Source: CAYGDT01 sp964348745 (GTDB lineage: Bacteria; Patescibacteriota; Gracilibacteria; Peribacterales; Peribacteraceae). Taken from it: 5,876 bases of DNA. Under the pieces are notes generated by a model. It did no database searches, was not told where the DNA came from, and worked only from the letters and a program-made list of their open reading frames with translations. Shown in pieces: positions 5,804 to 5,876 of this stretch (positions are counted from its first letter, which is position 1; each line of letters starts with the position of its first letter). The position numbers were made by a program, and so were the translations under genes. The stretch covers positions 1 through 5,876 of the forward strand of contig CAYGDT010000076.1 in NCBI GenBank assembly GCA_964348745.1. The letters are read 5' to 3'.

Positions 5804-5876
5804 AGGGAGAGACTCGAACTCTCATGGGATTGCTCCCGCCAGCTCCTAAGGCTGGTGCGTCTGCCATTTCGCCACC
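5796..5876 (-). tRNA. tRNA-Leu (anticodon UAG), truncated at its 5' end by the window edge
   Basis: Read on the minus strand, the gene shows a D-arm region (TGGCGAAATGGCAGACGC), an anticodon stem CCAGC/GCTGG (complement of 5851-5855 and 5839-5843) with loop CTTAGGA and anticodon TAG (complement of 5846-5848), and a long variable arm (complement of 5824-5838, stem GGGA/TCCC) typical of class II tRNAs. The T arm is GAGAG-TTCGAGT-CTCTC, the 3' acceptor strand CCTCGGC, the discriminator A, and CCA is encoded (complement of 5796-5798). The 3' acceptor strand predicts a 5' strand GCCGAGG, of which only the last GG lies in the window, so about five bases are missing. The tRNA reads CUA and, by wobble, other CUN leucine codons. 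Confidence 0.95.

Overview
The window looks like a piece of a bacterial chromosome. It carries three consecutive plus-strand genes for large, charged, mostly helical proteins that I cannot assign to a family, followed by a minus-strand block with a small GIY-YIG nuclease gene and a tRNA-Leu(UAG) gene cut by the right edge. A stand-alone GIY-YIG protein of about 90 residues, lineage-private helical proteins, and start codons without clear Shine-Dalgarno sequences would fit a Candidate Phyla Radiation (Patescibacteria) genome. That is inference from general resemblance; there is no marker gene here that fixes taxonomy. The standard bacterial code (table 11) reads all genes without trouble.

Layout, left to right: (1) positions 1-3453, one very long reading frame (at least 1141 codons) open through the left edge, so probably 5'-partial; it encodes alternating helical/coiled-coil segments, a Pro/Ser/Glu-rich linker and a more globular C-terminus. 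(2) A 74-nt gap holding a good extended -10 promoter. (3) 3528-3878, a 116-residue charged protein. (4) 3884-5260, a 458-residue helical/coiled-coil protein starting 5 nt after the previous stop. Genes 3 and 4 therefore form a two-gene transcription unit, possibly also reached by read-through from gene 1. Gene 1 and gene 4 share exact sequence words in the same reading frame (21 nt and 16 nt), which hints at common ancestry or sequence exchange between them.

(5) 5261-5363 is a short gap between convergent genes with no gene I would call. (6) 5364-5633 on the minus strand is the intact GIY-YIG nuclease. (7) 5634-5795 is packed with structure: a branched inverted repeat (5648-5690), two tandem 36-bp repeats plus a fragment of a third (5690-5769), and an inverted repeat that runs into the 3' CCA end of the tRNA. 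(8) 5796-5876 is tRNA-Leu(UAG), lacking about five bases at its 5' end.

No CRISPR array, transposase, integrase, toxin-antitoxin pair or known defence gene is visible. The least explained parts are the three-gene helical-protein cluster and the repeat-rich tRNA trailer next to the GIY-YIG gene.
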